64,000 nucleotides of DNA from the NCBI GenBank assembly GCA_963818985.1, contig CAWFUJ010000007.1:186001-250000 (forward strand), given 5' to 3'. Shown here one piece after another: positions 25,799-35,156 of this stretch; positions within the stretch are counted from its first letter, which is position 1; each line of letters begins with the position of its first letter. The notes beneath the pieces are model-generated. The model was not told the origin of the DNA. It searched no databases and saw only the letters and a program-made list of their open reading frames with translations. The stretch is from JAFEDN01 sp963818985 (GTDB lineage Bacteria; Pseudomonadota; Gammaproteobacteria; Coxiellales; Coxiellaceae). A program made the position numbers and the translations under genes.

Positions 25799-25933
25799 AT
25801 GTTTAGAACCTATCAACCCAGTAATCTACATCGTAAACGTACCCATGGTTTTCGTGCCAGAATGAGCACCGTGGGGGGACGCAAAGTCATTAACGCACGC
25901 CGCGCCAAGGGTCGAAAACGCATAAGTGTTTGA
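25799..25933 (+). CDS. rpmH: 50S ribosomal protein L34
   Basis: A 44-residue basic ribosomal protein of the large subunit. It reads MFRTYQPSNLHRKRTHGFRA and continues RMSTVGGRKVINARRAKGRK, the invariant L34 pattern. The start follows TTAGGGGAATCCT. It overlaps the GTG start of rnpA by eight bases, as is usual for this gene pair. Confidence 0.98.
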   Translation: MFRTYQPSNLHRKRTHGFRARMSTVGGRKVINARRAKGRKRISV

Positions 25934-26291
25934 AAAAAATGGTTTTCAAAAAAGTTTACGCTTGCTTCGAAAAACCCAATTTCAAGATACTTTAATAAAC
26001 CAGTCGCCCTTACTGGGTAGTTATTTCACGTTATTTTATCATGCCAATGGTTTAAAATATCCTAGGTTAGGAATTATTGTTGGCAAGAAAAAGATACCTC
26101 TGGCAGTTTTACGCAATCGTATCAAGCGCCAAGCTCGGGAATCTTTTCGCTTACATCAAACTGTATTACCAGGGTATGATATAGTCGTAGTGACGCGCCA
26201 ACAGGCCGCAGGGGCAGGAAAATGTGGGTTAAGACAATGCTTAGACAAGCTATTGCAGCAACTGGTTTTATTAGCCAAAAAATCTTCTTGA
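25926..26291 (+). CDS. rnpA: Ribonuclease P protein component
   Basis: A 121-residue protein cofactor of the RNase P ribozyme (tRNA 5' processing). It starts at GTG within the end of rpmH. The RNR motif is LRNRIKRQARESFR and the preceding strand is LGIIVGKKKIPLAV. The C-terminus overlaps yidD by about 55-70 bases. Confidence 0.95.
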   Translation: MFEKNGFQKSLRLLRKTQFQDTLINQSPLLGSYFTLFYHANGLKYPRLGIIVGKKKIPLAVLRNRIKRQARESFRLHQTVLPGYDIVVVTRQQAAGAGKCGLRQCLDKLLQQLVLLAKKSS

Positions 26292-26503
26292 GTTTGTTAA
26301 TCGGCTACCGTTACTTAGTGAGTCCTTGGTTAGGGAATCGTTGTCGTTTTTACCCTTCGTGTTCTTTATATTCTTGGCAGGCAATTAACGAATATGGGGT
26401 CATTAAAGGTATTTATTTAACTATAAAACGCTTATTACGTTGTCATCCTTGGCATCCGGGTGGCTATGATCCCGTTCTCTTACAACAAGAAAAAAAGGAT
26501 TAA
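26222..26503 (+). CDS. yidD: Membrane protein insertion efficiency factor YidD
   Basis: A 93-residue small membrane-associated protein. YRYLVSPWLGNRCRFYPSCS, then YGVIKGIYLTIKRLLRCHPW and GGYDPV are the family signature with three conserved cysteines. It assists YidC-dependent insertion. The start could be 26222 (MWVKT) or 26237 (MLRQA); either overlaps rnpA. It lies directly before yidC, the standard order. Confidence 0.93.
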   Translation: MWVKTMLRQAIAATGFISQKIFLSLLIGYRYLVSPWLGNRCRFYPSCSLYSWQAINEYGVIKGIYLTIKRLLRCHPWHPGGYDPVLLQQEKKD

Positions 26504-26506
26504 ATA

Positions 26507-28261
26507 ATGAATTTAAAACAATTTAATTTTAGTAAGTTAAAACAATATCGTCGTATAGTTATATATTTAGCGGTAGCATTCGTGGGAGTGTTATTGTGGG
26601 ATGCTTGGATGAAGGAGCATCCAAAAAAATCTGTTGAACAAAATCCAATAAACTCAGGTTCAGTACAACAGCCTGCACCTTCAGCTTTTGTCCCTCCTTC
26701 GTATTCAACTGTCAGTTCACCTTCCACTACGACTACGCCCCCAAAGAATGTCCCTATTTCACCTACATCGACAATGGCTGTTTCTCCTCATCCATCATCG
26801 TTAATTACCGTAAAAACCGATGTACTCCAAATAACTATCGATTTACACGGCGGCAATTTAGTTGAAGGTAAATTACTCAAGTATGATGAATCTTTAGACG
26901 AACCTCGTCAGCCGATGACGATATTAAGCTCTGATCCAAATCGCTTATATTTAGCTCAAACAGGGTTAAAGCAAGATAATGCCCATGAAGTTGAATCAAT
27001 CAATTTTCAAAGTCAGCAAACCCAATATAACTTATCCAAGAATGAGAAAAACTTAAGTGTAGTGTTAACCGGTAAAACTTCTACCGGTCTAGATGTTACC
27101 AAAACATTTACTTTCGAAAACGATAGATATAATATCCAAGTGAACTATCTACTCAAAAATTTAGGAACAAGCCCATGGATAGGAAACATTTATAAACAAA
27201 TAGTTCGTCGAGATGTTCCAGTTAAAGGCTCAGCACATTCACGTTCTTATAATGGCGCTGCCATTTCTAGCCCAGATAAACCTTATGAAAAATTGCCATT
27301 TAAAAAATTAAAAGAGCTTCAAATTGATCGCAATGTTCAAGGCGGTTGGGTTGGCATGCAAGAACCATATTTTTTAACGGCGTGGATACCTGATTCAAAT
27401 CAATTTAATCACTTTTATAGTAGTGTTTTTGATAATACGTTTACCATTGGTTATGTGGGCCCACAATTAAGAATAGAACCAGGCGCCAGCGAACAGCAGC
27501 AATCACAATTTTATATAGGTCCTGAAATTGCTAAGTATTTAAAGGGCTTAGGTAAAGGATTAGATTTAACTATTGATTATGGCTGGTTATGGATGATTTC
27601 TAAAATCATTTTTTGGGTAATGGACCATGTTAATTCTGTGGTAAAAAATTGGGGTTGGTCAATTGTCATAACTACTCTAATAATTAAATTATTATTTTAT
27701 AAGTTATCAGAGAAAAGTTATGTATCTATGGCAAAAATGCGGGAAATACAACCTCGTTTACAAGCATTAAAAGAGCGTTTTGGTGATGATAAACAAGCTT
27801 TCAGCAAAGCTACGATGGATTTTTACAAAAGTGAAAAAATTAATCCTTTAGGTGGGTGTTTGCCTACGATCGTACAAATTCCAGTTTTTATTGCTTTATA
27901 TTATGTTTTAATTGAAAGCGTGCAACTGCGGCAGGCGCCATTTATTTTTTGGATTAGAGATTTGTCTGTGCAAGATCCCTATTATGTTTTACCCATTTTA
28001 ATGGGCGTCAGTATGTTTTTGCAGCAACGGTTAAGCCCACCGCCGCCAGATCCAATGCAAGCCAAAATGATGATGTTCTTACCAGTTATTTTTACTATTT
28101 TCTTTTTAACTTTTCCTGCGGGTTTAGTTTTGTATTGGTTAGTTAACCAATGCGCCAGTATTTTGCAGCAATGGTATATTATGAAGGTTTACCATGAAAA
28201 ACATAAAAATAAATACAAAGTTGAAAAGAAAACTAAGCGTAGTAAAAAAAATAAAAATTAA
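26507..28261 (+). CDS. yidC: Membrane protein insertase YidC
   Basis: A 584-residue inner-membrane insertase with one N-terminal helix (VIYLAVAFVGVLLWDAWM, about residues 18-35). A Ser/Thr/Pro-rich linker (about 48-88) and a large periplasmic beta-supersandwich domain (about 95-350) follow, then the five-helix 60KD_IMP core. Core signatures are SEKSYVSMAKMREIQPRLQA, NPLGGCLPTIVQIPVFIALY and FPAGLVLYWLVNQ. The C-terminal tail is lysine-rich (KKTKRSKKNKN), as for ribosome contact. Length is normal for Gram-negative YidC. Confidence 0.96.
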   Translation: MNLKQFNFSKLKQYRRIVIYLAVAFVGVLLWDAWMKEHPKKSVEQNPINSGSVQQPAPSAFVPPSYSTVSSPSTTTTPPKNVPISPTSTMAVSPHPSSLITVKTDVLQITIDLHGGNLVEGKLLKYDESLDEPRQPMTILSSDPNRLYLAQTGLKQDNAHEVESINFQSQQTQYNLSKNEKNLSVVLTGKTSTGLDVTKTFTFENDRYNIQVNYLLKNLGTSPWIGNIYKQIVRRDVPVKGSAHSRSYNGAAISSPDKPYEKLPFKKLKELQIDRNVQGGWVGMQEPYFLTAWIPDSNQFNHFYSSVFDNTFTIGYVGPQLRIEPGASEQQQSQFYIGPEIAKYLKGLGKGLDLTIDYGWLWMISKIIFWVMDHVNSVVKNWGWSIVITTLIIKLLFYKLSEKSYVSMAKMREIQPRLQALKERFGDDKQAFSKATMDFYKSEKINPLGGCLPTIVQIPVFIALYYVLIESVQLRQAPFIFWIRDLSVQDPYYVLPILMGVSMFLQQRLSPPPPDPMQAKMMMFLPVIFTIFFLTFPAGLVLYWLVNQCASILQQWYIMKVYHEKHKNKYKVEKKTKRSKKNKN

Positions 28262-28272
28262 TTGTTTTTACA

Positions 28273-28313
28273 TGTCATCCCGGGTAGGCCTGTTAGGCCT
28301 ACCCGGGATGACA
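28273..28313. repeat. Perfect palindrome between yidC and mnmE
   Basis: A 19-bp perfect stem TGTCATCCCGGGTAGGCCT with the 3-base loop GTT. It is the longest perfect hairpin of the GTCATCCCGG family in the window. It sits 13 bases upstream of the mnmE ATG, so it could limit read-through or mnmE translation. Confidence 0.85.
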
Positions 28314-28325
28314 GGAAGATAATAA

Positions 28326-29670
28326 ATGCATAGAAATAAAGAAACGATCGCTGCAATTGCAACACCCGCTGGCCGAGGAGGGCTAGGAATTATTCGTATT
28401 TCTGGCCATGATGCACCTAAAATCGCCCAAATGATATTAGGCCAATTACCGAAACCCCGAAAAGCAGTTTATATCCCTTTTTATTCGAGTACAGGTGAAG
28501 CAATCGATGAAGGCATCGCTTTATTTTTCCCAGCTCCCCATTCTTTTACAGGTGAAGACGTATTAGAATTACAGGGTCATGGCGGCCCAGTTATTTTAGA
28601 TATTTTATTGCAACACGTATTGATCGCGGGAGCACGCTTAGCACGTCCAGGTGAATTCTCCGAGCGAGCTTTTTTAAATGGAAAATTAGATTTAGTACAG
28701 GCAGAAGCCATTGCAGATTTAATTGATGCCAGCTCCGAGCTGGCTGCACGTTGTGCATTACGTTCCTTACAAGGTGAATTTTCCTTACAAGTAAAGCAAA
28801 TCATCGAACAATTAATTCAATTACGAATATTTATAGAGGCAGCTATTGATTTTCCTACTGAAGAAATTGATTTTATCAGTGAAAGTACTGTTAATCTCGA
28901 CTTACAATCGTTAATAACCAATTTGGAAACCCTGCATAGATTAGCTCATCAAGGTACTTTATTACGAGAGGGGATGAATGCTGTCATTGTGGGGAAACCC
29001 AATGCGGGTAAATCGAGCTTATTAAATAGTTTAAGTGGTCGTGATTCGGCAATAGTGACAGAGATTCCCGGGACAACTCGAGACGTACTGCGAGAATTTA
29101 TTCAAATAGATGGAATGCCATTACATATCATTGATACGGCTGGATTGCGTGAAACGGATGATATTGTTGAACAAGAAGGCGTGCGCCGTACTAAAACGGT
29201 GATGGGGCAAGCAGATGTCATTTTGTGGATCATCGATGCTCGAGAAGAGTTAACAAAAAAATCCCAAATTGAAATAGAAACAAAAGTACCCATTGTCATC
29301 ATTAGATAATAAAATTGATTTAATAAACGAGGATCCCAGTATTCGCTGCGATCAAAAAAATGTGATCATTTCAGTTTCGGCTAAATTTCAACAGGGTTTA
29401 GATTTATTAAAAAATCATCTTAAACAACTCATGGGCTTTACTAATTTGGGGGAGGGGATATTTACCGCAAGACGTAGACATCTACACGCATTAGATAAAG
29501 CATTAGATCATTTGCGGAATGCGCAAATTCAATTTCAGTGTCATCAAGCGGCAGAATTATTAGCCGAAGATTTACGTCAAGCCCAGCAATCATTGAGTGA
29601 AATAACCGGAGATTTCAGTGCCGACGATTTGCTTGGCAAAATTTTTTCAAGTTTTTGTATTGGAAAGTAA
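28326..29670 (+). pseudogene. mnmE: tRNA modification GTPase MnmE, frameshifted at the G4 motif
   Basis: MnmE forms the 5-carboxymethylaminomethyl modification of tRNA wobble uridine with MnmG. The 5' frame (28326-29309) encodes the formyl-THF-binding domain, helical domain and G-domain motifs GKPNAGKSS (G1), PGTTRD (G2) and DTAG (G3). It then stops at TAA 29307-29309. Removing one T at 29307 restores IIRNKIDLI, placing the G4 NKID motif in frame, and the remainder (to 29670) ends in the conserved FCIGK. The gene is complete except for this one-base insertion. It is either a recent mutation or a sequencing error. The C-terminal part could start at ATG 29293 but would lack a G-domain. Confidence 0.9.
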
Positions 29671-29684
29671 TCCCCTCACCCTAA

Positions 29685-29706
29685 CCCTCTCCCGAATGGG
29701 AGAGGG
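29685..29706. terminator. Bidirectional hairpin between mnmE and murB
   Basis: A 9-bp stem CCCTCTCCC / GGGAGAGGG with loop GAAT lies between convergent genes, flanked by AATCCCCTC and GGGGATT. It belongs to the CCCTCTCCC repeat family. The position fits a shared terminator, though the T runs are short. Confidence 0.65.
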
Positions 29707-29708
29707 GA

Positions 29709-30722
29709 TTAAATGATATTCACCTCCGGCAAAATTTCGATATTAAATTTCTTAAAGACTGAGGCTTGAATATCGTTAGCGAGTTGTTTGATCGACTGAC
29801 CAGTGCCACCACCATAATTAACTAAAACTAAAGCATGATGTTGGTGCACACCGACATTTCCAAATCGACGGCCTTTCCAATCACATTGTTCAATTAACCA
29901 AGCTGCGGGAATTTTATATTGACCATCTTCATTTTTAAAATAAGGAATCTCTGGATGTTTCTCATGAAAATCTTTAAAGTTATGAGCAGAAAAAATTGGA
30001 TTTTTAAAAAAACTACCAGCATTACCAATTACTTTTGGATCAGGTAGTTTTTCCCGGCGAATTTTGCAAACCGCAGCACTGATGGCCCTAATACTTAACT
30101 CAGCGATGCCCATTTCGTTTAACGTTTGTTGGATTGCGCCGTATTCAACGTGGAACACAGGTTTTTTATTAAGGCGAAAGGTTACATCGGTAATAATAAA
30201 TTGATCCTTAAAAATATTTTTAAATACACTTTCCCGATAGCCAAAATGACAAGAGGCATGATCAAATGTATGCAGACTTCCGTCAAGGATTCGTATTGCA
30301 TTCAGCCGTTCGAAGACCGTATTCAATTCGACTCCATATGCACCAATGTTTTGCATAGGGGCAGCACCTACCGTTCCTGGGATAAGAGAAAGATTCTCAA
30401 CGCCTGCATATTGTTTTTCTAAACAGTATAAAACAAATTGATGCCAATTTTCTCCAGCTTGAACAGTCATCCACACATGTTGATCGTCTTCGGCAATTTT
30501 TACGATGCCTCTTAAATTGATCTTAATAACCAGTCCTGGGAAATCTTGGGTTAAAAGTATGTTACTACCTGTTCCTAAAACCATTTTTGACATCTGTTGC
30601 CAACGGGGGCTTTGCAAAATCTCCTGCAGTTCAGCAATAGAATTCACTTCGCAAAAGAATCGGGCTTTCACGTCAATACCAAAGGTATTAAAGGGCTTTA
30701 ATGAAATACTTTCTTGAATCAT
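29709..30722 (-). CDS. murB: UDP-N-acetylenolpyruvoylglucosamine reductase
   Basis: A 337-residue FAD enzyme producing UDP-MurNAc with NADPH. The FAD-binding loop is VLGTGSNILL. The proton donor Ser is in GNAGSFFKNP, and the C-terminal Glu is in ILPEVNII. SLIPGTVGAAPMQNIGAYG is the type I MurB signature. Here it occupies the place between mnmE and rsmG where mnmG often lies; mnmG is not in the window. Confidence 0.96.
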   Translation of the reverse strand: MIQESISLKPFNTFGIDVKARFFCEVNSIAELQEILQSPRWQQMSKMVLGTGSNILLTQDFPGLVIKINLRGIVKIAEDDQHVWMTVQAGENWHQFVLYCLEKQYAGVENLSLIPGTVGAAPMQNIGAYGVELNTVFERLNAIRILDGSLHTFDHASCHFGYRESVFKNIFKDQFIITDVTFRLNKKPVFHVEYGAIQQTLNEMGIAELSIRAISAAVCKIRREKLPDPKVIGNAGSFFKNPIFSAHNFKDFHEKHPEIPYFKNEDGQYKIPAAWLIEQCDWKGRRFGNVGVHQHHALVLVNYGGGTGQSIKQLANDIQASVFKKFNIEILPEVNII

Positions 30723-30896
30723 ATCTGTCTATCTTTAATCTTTGCTAATATACTGTTGCCTAATTATAACAAATATTTAATTAAACATATGCTTCCATTA
30801 AAGTAAATTTATATTAAAAATCCAATAAATGCTGGTATTTAATCGTTTTTAACTTAAAAAATATGTAATATGCTTATTTTTTATTAGGATAGCCTA

Positions 30897-31523
30897 ATGC
30901 CTGATTTTGCCGAAAAATCGTTTTCTTCTGGATTACAACAATTGAATCTAAGTCTAGACAGCACCCGACAACAAAAGTTAATAGAGTTTCTGTTATTTTT
31001 GCAAAAATGGAATCGTCATTATAATTTAACTGCAATTACCGAGTTGGACGAAATGATCAGCCATCACCTCTTGGACAGTTTGTCTATTGCTCCATACATT
31101 AATGGAAGCATCATATTAGATGTTGGCACCGGCGCAGGTTTCCCAGGCATCCCATTGGCTGTGTATTTCCCGGAGAAACATTGGTTTTTACTCGATAGTA
31201 ATGGTAAAAAAACCCGTTTTCTTATCCAAGCTAAAGCCGAATTTGACTTGAATAACGCTGAAGTTATAAACCAGCGAGTTGAAGCTTGGCGCCCTTTACA
31301 AAAATTCGATACCATTGTCGCGCGTGCCTTCGGCCCAATTCATCAAATCTTGAAACAAACCCAACATCTTCTGAATTCAAATGGGTATTGGTTGCTAATG
31401 AAAGGAGCCGTATCTGCAGATGAACTGCAAACACTCAACCTTGCTTATAGCCTCCAGCCTTTAGCGATCCCAGGCGTTAATAGCACAAGAAACGTGCTCA
31501 TCATTAAGAATAATAAAAATTAA
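30897..31523 (+). CDS. rsmG: 16S rRNA (guanine-527-N7)-methyltransferase RsmG
   Basis: A 208-residue SAM methyltransferase. The SAM loop is LDVGTGAGFPGIPLA, preceded by HHLLDSLSI. The motif VARAFGPI and the C-terminal KGAV segment match GidB/RsmG. Loss of it gives low-level streptomycin resistance in other bacteria. It normally sits just upstream of parA near the origin; here one unrecognised gene intervenes. Confidence 0.95.
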   Translation: MPDFAEKSFSSGLQQLNLSLDSTRQQKLIEFLLFLQKWNRHYNLTAITELDEMISHHLLDSLSIAPYINGSIILDVGTGAGFPGIPLAVYFPEKHWFLLDSNGKKTRFLIQAKAEFDLNNAEVINQRVEAWRPLQKFDTIVARAFGPIHQILKQTQHLLNSNGYWLLMKGAVSADELQTLNLAYSLQPLAIPGVNSTRNVLIIKNNKN

Positions 31524-31532
31524 TCAGTCGTG

Positions 31533-31561
31533 TTGACAGTATTGCTTACATTTGGTAAAAA
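31533..31561 (+). promoter_or_regulatory. Putative promoter for the 571-residue gene before parA
   Basis: A perfect -35 TTGACA at 31533-31538 and a weak -10 TAAAAA at 31556-31561 with a 17-base spacer, starting 10 bases after the rsmG stop. It suggests independent transcription of the following gene. Confidence 0.45.
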
Positions 31562-31621
31562 GAGTAGAGAACAAGGAGTGTTCTTTGAAAGGATCGTTTT
31601 CTCGCATTAAAGGGGAACTCC

Positions 31622-33337
31622 ATGAAAAGTTCACAAAGAAAATCCAATTTATCTTATAAAGATAATCAATCGTATCTTCGAGAATTGAAGTATTTGCAAA
31701 AATGGTTTGATGAGCTATTAATTATATTTCATCGTCTTAAAGGACCTTACCCACCCAAAGTCTTAAAACAGAATATGGCCATCGTCATTGAAGTCCTCAT
31801 GTATAATTTACTTTATTTGACCCCGCACACCCGTCATCAATTAATGGGTTTTTTAGCCCGCCCAGATTTCACAAATTTATTCCCAAAAGAAAGCTTTCCG
31901 TCATTAGTGATTGCGATTGATTTACAAATGCAACGTCAGCCATTAAGCGTTAGCCAAACCGCTACCTGGGAAAGGTTTTCTGAAAATTTGCGGATAAGCA
32001 CGGTGAAAGTTTTCGCGGTTATATTGGTCGATCGTTATAATAACCCAGAGGTCACCCAGGGTTTTAACCAAACAATAGGCAGATTAGGCGTTTGCCCTAT
32101 TCAAGAATTCAAAGTGCGAACAAAATGCCGGACGGGCAATGGTTTAAGCAAATATTTTAAAGATCCTGCCTTACAGACCTTTGTTCCTTCTGCTGAGCAA
32201 AAAGAAATTTTTAAAAACAATTGCTTGATTGCTGAAACCTACGATCCTAAAGAATTTAGAAAAGTTTTTCAATTTAACCCCAGCAAAATTAGACTACCTT
32301 CAAAAGAAAAATCTTGGCTGACCCCGCTAAAAAATTGGTGGCATCGTGACTCAATTATGCTGAGTGATTTGATAATAAGGGTGACAATGCTGTGTGGATT
32401 GGCTGAAAATCTATTAATACTATCTTGGCGAAGACAGGCTTTGTTGCAAAAGTTTTTATCGCAGATTAGAGCAGAAATTAAAGCAAAAATTTCAGCTGAA
32501 AAAAATAAGGGATTTTTTAGAAAGTTGGGCTCTAACAATAACTTAGAGTTACGATTAAAAAATCTCATCAAGTGTCTACCCAAAATTGAAAATTTACAAT
32601 TAGGTTCTCAACCTCAACAACCGACCAAAAAAGAAGGTGAGCAAGGAGACAGTCATGGGACAATGACAAGTTGCCGCGAAGATTTAGATTCAGATTCAGA
32701 TTCAGATTTAGATTTAGAGGATGAACCCTCCGCTAAGCCTATAACAGATGAAACCCTGACCACTGGTAGCCCCCCAAGATTCTTACCAGTAATTCTGCTT
32801 GCTCAACAACTATTACCTGCTTTATTGCCGAAGGAGGAGAAAACCGCTGCTGTCGAGCCTCAGCAAGGAACACAACCAGACCAAGCAATCGCAGTAAACA
32901 CTCCTCTTAAAAAATCCGCTCAACCTCAACCTACGAAAAGTGACCATACGAATAAAGAAAGCAAAGCGAACCAAAATCATATAGTACAAACTCAATTAGT
33001 CGTAAGACAAGTAAAACAACCAGTACCCAACAAAGGGTTGGAGCCAGTGCCTGTCCCCAACCAGCCTCAATTTCTTAGAAAAAAACACCACCACCGTCCG
33101 AAACCAAAAGTAGCTCCAAACACAAAGCCCACACCACCTCGAGTTAAACCTGTGGCAGCGCCAGCTAACGCGAAAGTCAGTAAAAATCCGCCTCGAGCAG
33201 AGTTAACAGCGCTTAAGGCCATGAATATATATGAACTACGTCGAATAGCAGAGGAGCGAGAAGAAAGACAACGAATGAACAACACACGTCCGACTGTTTT
33301 TCAGGCCGAAGCCGGCTCCTTATTAGTGCATCTCTAG
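31622..33337 (+). CDS. Unrecognised 571-residue protein between rsmG and parA
   Basis: No family is recognised. The ATG follows AAAGGGGAACTCC. Residues 1 to about 350 are mostly helical and basic (KYLQKWFDELLIIFHRLKG, AVILVDRYNNPE, RRQALLQKFLSQIRAEIKAK). An acidic spacer DLDSDSDSDLDLEDE follows, then a short hydrophobic stretch (PVILLAQQLLPALLP, about 395-409). A long Pro/Gln/Lys-rich disordered tail ends in a charged helix (LRRIAEEREERQRMNN). There is no signal peptide. Its own promoter and its insertion in a conserved gene order suggest an accessory gene. A secreted effector or a cell-cycle accessory protein are both possible; neither is shown. Confidence 0.8.
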   Translation: MKSSQRKSNLSYKDNQSYLRELKYLQKWFDELLIIFHRLKGPYPPKVLKQNMAIVIEVLMYNLLYLTPHTRHQLMGFLARPDFTNLFPKESFPSLVIAIDLQMQRQPLSVSQTATWERFSENLRISTVKVFAVILVDRYNNPEVTQGFNQTIGRLGVCPIQEFKVRTKCRTGNGLSKYFKDPALQTFVPSAEQKEIFKNNCLIAETYDPKEFRKVFQFNPSKIRLPSKEKSWLTPLKNWWHRDSIMLSDLIIRVTMLCGLAENLLILSWRRQALLQKFLSQIRAEIKAKISAEKNKGFFRKLGSNNNLELRLKNLIKCLPKIENLQLGSQPQQPTKKEGEQGDSHGTMTSCREDLDSDSDSDLDLEDEPSAKPITDETLTTGSPPRFLPVILLAQQLLPALLPKEEKTAAVEPQQGTQPDQAIAVNTPLKKSAQPQPTKSDHTNKESKANQNHIVQTQLVVRQVKQPVPNKGLEPVPVPNQPQFLRKKHHHRPKPKVAPNTKPTPPRVKPVAAPANAKVSKNPPRAELTALKAMNIYELRRIAEEREERQRMNNTRPTVFQAEAGSLLVHL

Positions 33338-33405
33338 AATGGACGTTAATATTCTAAAGTTGTATAGTCACTCCTGAATAAGCTTAGAACACTCAGGAGT
33401 AACTT

Positions 33406-34185
33406 GTGGCTAAAATTATTGCCATCACTAACCAAAAGGGTGGAGTCGGCAAAACCACCACATCTGTCAATTTGGCTGCATCATTAGGTGCTACCAAGCA
33501 CCGAGTGCTATTAGTTGACCTAGATCCTCAAGGAAGTGCGACGGTAGGCTGTGGTATTGATAAGCAACAACTAAAATACTCCATGAAAGAAGTTTTGTTG
33601 AACGAATGCACCATTCAGCAAGCCATCATCAGCACGCCTTGGTATTATGATGTGTTACCAACAAATGGTGATTTAACAGTTGCGGAAGTGCGTTTATTAC
33701 GTGGCGAGAATCATGATGACACTCTGAAAGGGTCTTTGTTACCCGTGCAGGAAGCTTACGATTTTATTCTGATTGACTGTCCGCCTTCCCTAAATATGTT
33801 AACAGTCAATGCCTTAAATGCAGCGCATAGCGTTCTAGTGCCGATTCAATGTGAGTATTATGCCCTAGAAGGTTTAACGAGTTTGCTCAGCACGATAGAA
33901 AATATCCGCCGTACTGGCAATCCAAATCTCCAAGTTGAAGGTCTATTACGCACCATGTATGATGGGCGCAATGGCCTGACAGTGGATGTGTCAGAGCAAT
34001 TACTCACGCATTTTGGCGATAAAGTTTATCACACGGTTATCCCTCGCAATGTGCGTTTAGCAGAAGCGCCTAGTCATGGTTTGCCAGTGATTTCTTACGA
34101 TAAACGTTCACAAGGCGCGGTCGCTTATTTGGCCTTAGCGGGTGAATTGACCAGGAGATCATCAACTGGAGGAACCATCAAATGA
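33406..34185 (+). CDS. parA: Chromosome partitioning ATPase ParA (Soj)
   Basis: A 259-residue Walker-type ATPase that moves ParB-parS complexes. The deviant Walker A is NQKGGVGKTTTSVNLA at 8-23. Walker A-prime is LLVDLDPQGSATVG and Walker B is FILIDCPPS. It starts at GTG. It overlaps parB by four bases. It lies in the origin region, as is usual. Confidence 0.96.
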   Translation: MAKIIAITNQKGGVGKTTTSVNLAASLGATKHRVLLVDLDPQGSATVGCGIDKQQLKYSMKEVLLNECTIQQAIISTPWYYDVLPTNGDLTVAEVRLLRGENHDDTLKGSLLPVQEAYDFILIDCPPSLNMLTVNALNAAHSVLVPIQCEYYALEGLTSLLSTIENIRRTGNPNLQVEGLLRTMYDGRNGLTVDVSEQLLTHFGDKVYHTVIPRNVRLAEAPSHGLPVISYDKRSQGAVAYLALAGELTRRSSTGGTIK

Positions 34186-35048
34186 GAAAATTAGGCAAGG
34201 GGCTGAGTGAGCTGGGTTTAAACGAATTACTCAAAGGTACTCACCATCCAGATGTTCATCGTTCTTTAACGGCATTATATCACTTACCGTTAAATCAGGT
34301 TTTCCCAGGGCAATATCAGCCACGCAAACAAATGGGTCAAGAAGAATTAATGGAATTAGCTGAGTCTATTCGCGTACATGGTATTATCCAGCCAATTATC
34401 GTTAGGCCCACCGTTGATCATCGTTATGAAATCATTGCCGGAGAGAGGCGATGGCGTGCAGCACAAATGATCGGTTTAAAAGAAATTCCTGCTATAACTC
34501 GACAAGTTTCTGATCAAACTGCAATGGCATTTGCTTTAATTGAAAATATTCAACGTCGTGATTTGAATGCAATAGAGGAAGCCCAAGCTCTACAGCGATT
34601 ATTGCAAGAATTTGATTTAACTCATGAAGCTGTTGCTGAAGCTGTCGGAAAATCAAGGGCCGGGGTCAGTAATTTATTGAGATTATTGCAGTTGAACGAT
34701 GAAGTTAAAAATTTATTAGTGACCGGGCAAATTCAGATGGGGCATGCCCGTGCATTATTAGGGTTAACAGGCGATGTACAACGTAATTTAGCTCATCAAG
34801 TGGTGGCCAAAGACCTTTCAGTTCGACAAACCGAAGCCTTAGTGAGAGGTACATCAAAGCTTAGCAATATTCGGCAGAATGTAGCGCCTGTCCAGCTTGA
34901 AGAAGATATTGCGCTCATGCAAAATCAGTTATCGGAAAAATTAGGGGCCCATGTTTCGATACGTCACAATTCCAAAGGCCGAGGCAAAATTGTCATTAAC
35001 TATCAGAACCTAGAAAAATTAGCAGGGATCTTATCCCTTATTCAATAA
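34182..35048 (+). CDS. parB: Chromosome partitioning protein ParB
   Basis: A 288-residue CTPase DNA clamp. An N-terminal ParA-activating segment (GKGLSELGLNELL) is present here and missing in the orphan ParB at 18340. ParB boxes are QYQPRKQM, GERRWRAAQMIG and ENIQRRDLNAIEEA. The HTH is LTHEAVAEAVGKSRAGVSN, and a C-terminal dimer domain follows. No perfect parS (TGTTNCACGTGAAACA) was noticed in the window, but I could not scan exhaustively. Confidence 0.95.
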   Translation: MRKLGKGLSELGLNELLKGTHHPDVHRSLTALYHLPLNQVFPGQYQPRKQMGQEELMELAESIRVHGIIQPIIVRPTVDHRYEIIAGERRWRAAQMIGLKEIPAITRQVSDQTAMAFALIENIQRRDLNAIEEAQALQRLLQEFDLTHEAVAEAVGKSRAGVSNLLRLLQLNDEVKNLLVTGQIQMGHARALLGLTGDVQRNLAHQVVAKDLSVRQTEALVRGTSKLSNIRQNVAPVQLEEDIALMQNQLSEKLGAHVSIRHNSKGRGKIVINYQNLEKLAGILSLIQ

Positions 35049-35156
35049 ATCCCTTTAAAAAAACAGTTTTCAATTGCAAGAAATTGCTGCATCTTGATGT
35101 TTATAGAATAAACAGTTATTATGGAAATTTTATATACATACTAAGGAAAAACTTAA

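Noticed and set aside
29301..29315. Programmed ribosomal frameshift in mnmE
   Set aside because: There is no slippery heptamer or obvious downstream structure, and MnmE is not known to need one. A mutation or sequence error is simpler.
29293..29670. Separate 125-residue gene after mnmE
   Set aside because: It is the C-terminal part of MnmE in a shifted frame. It begins inside the upstream frame, has no good ribosome site and ends in the conserved FCIGK.
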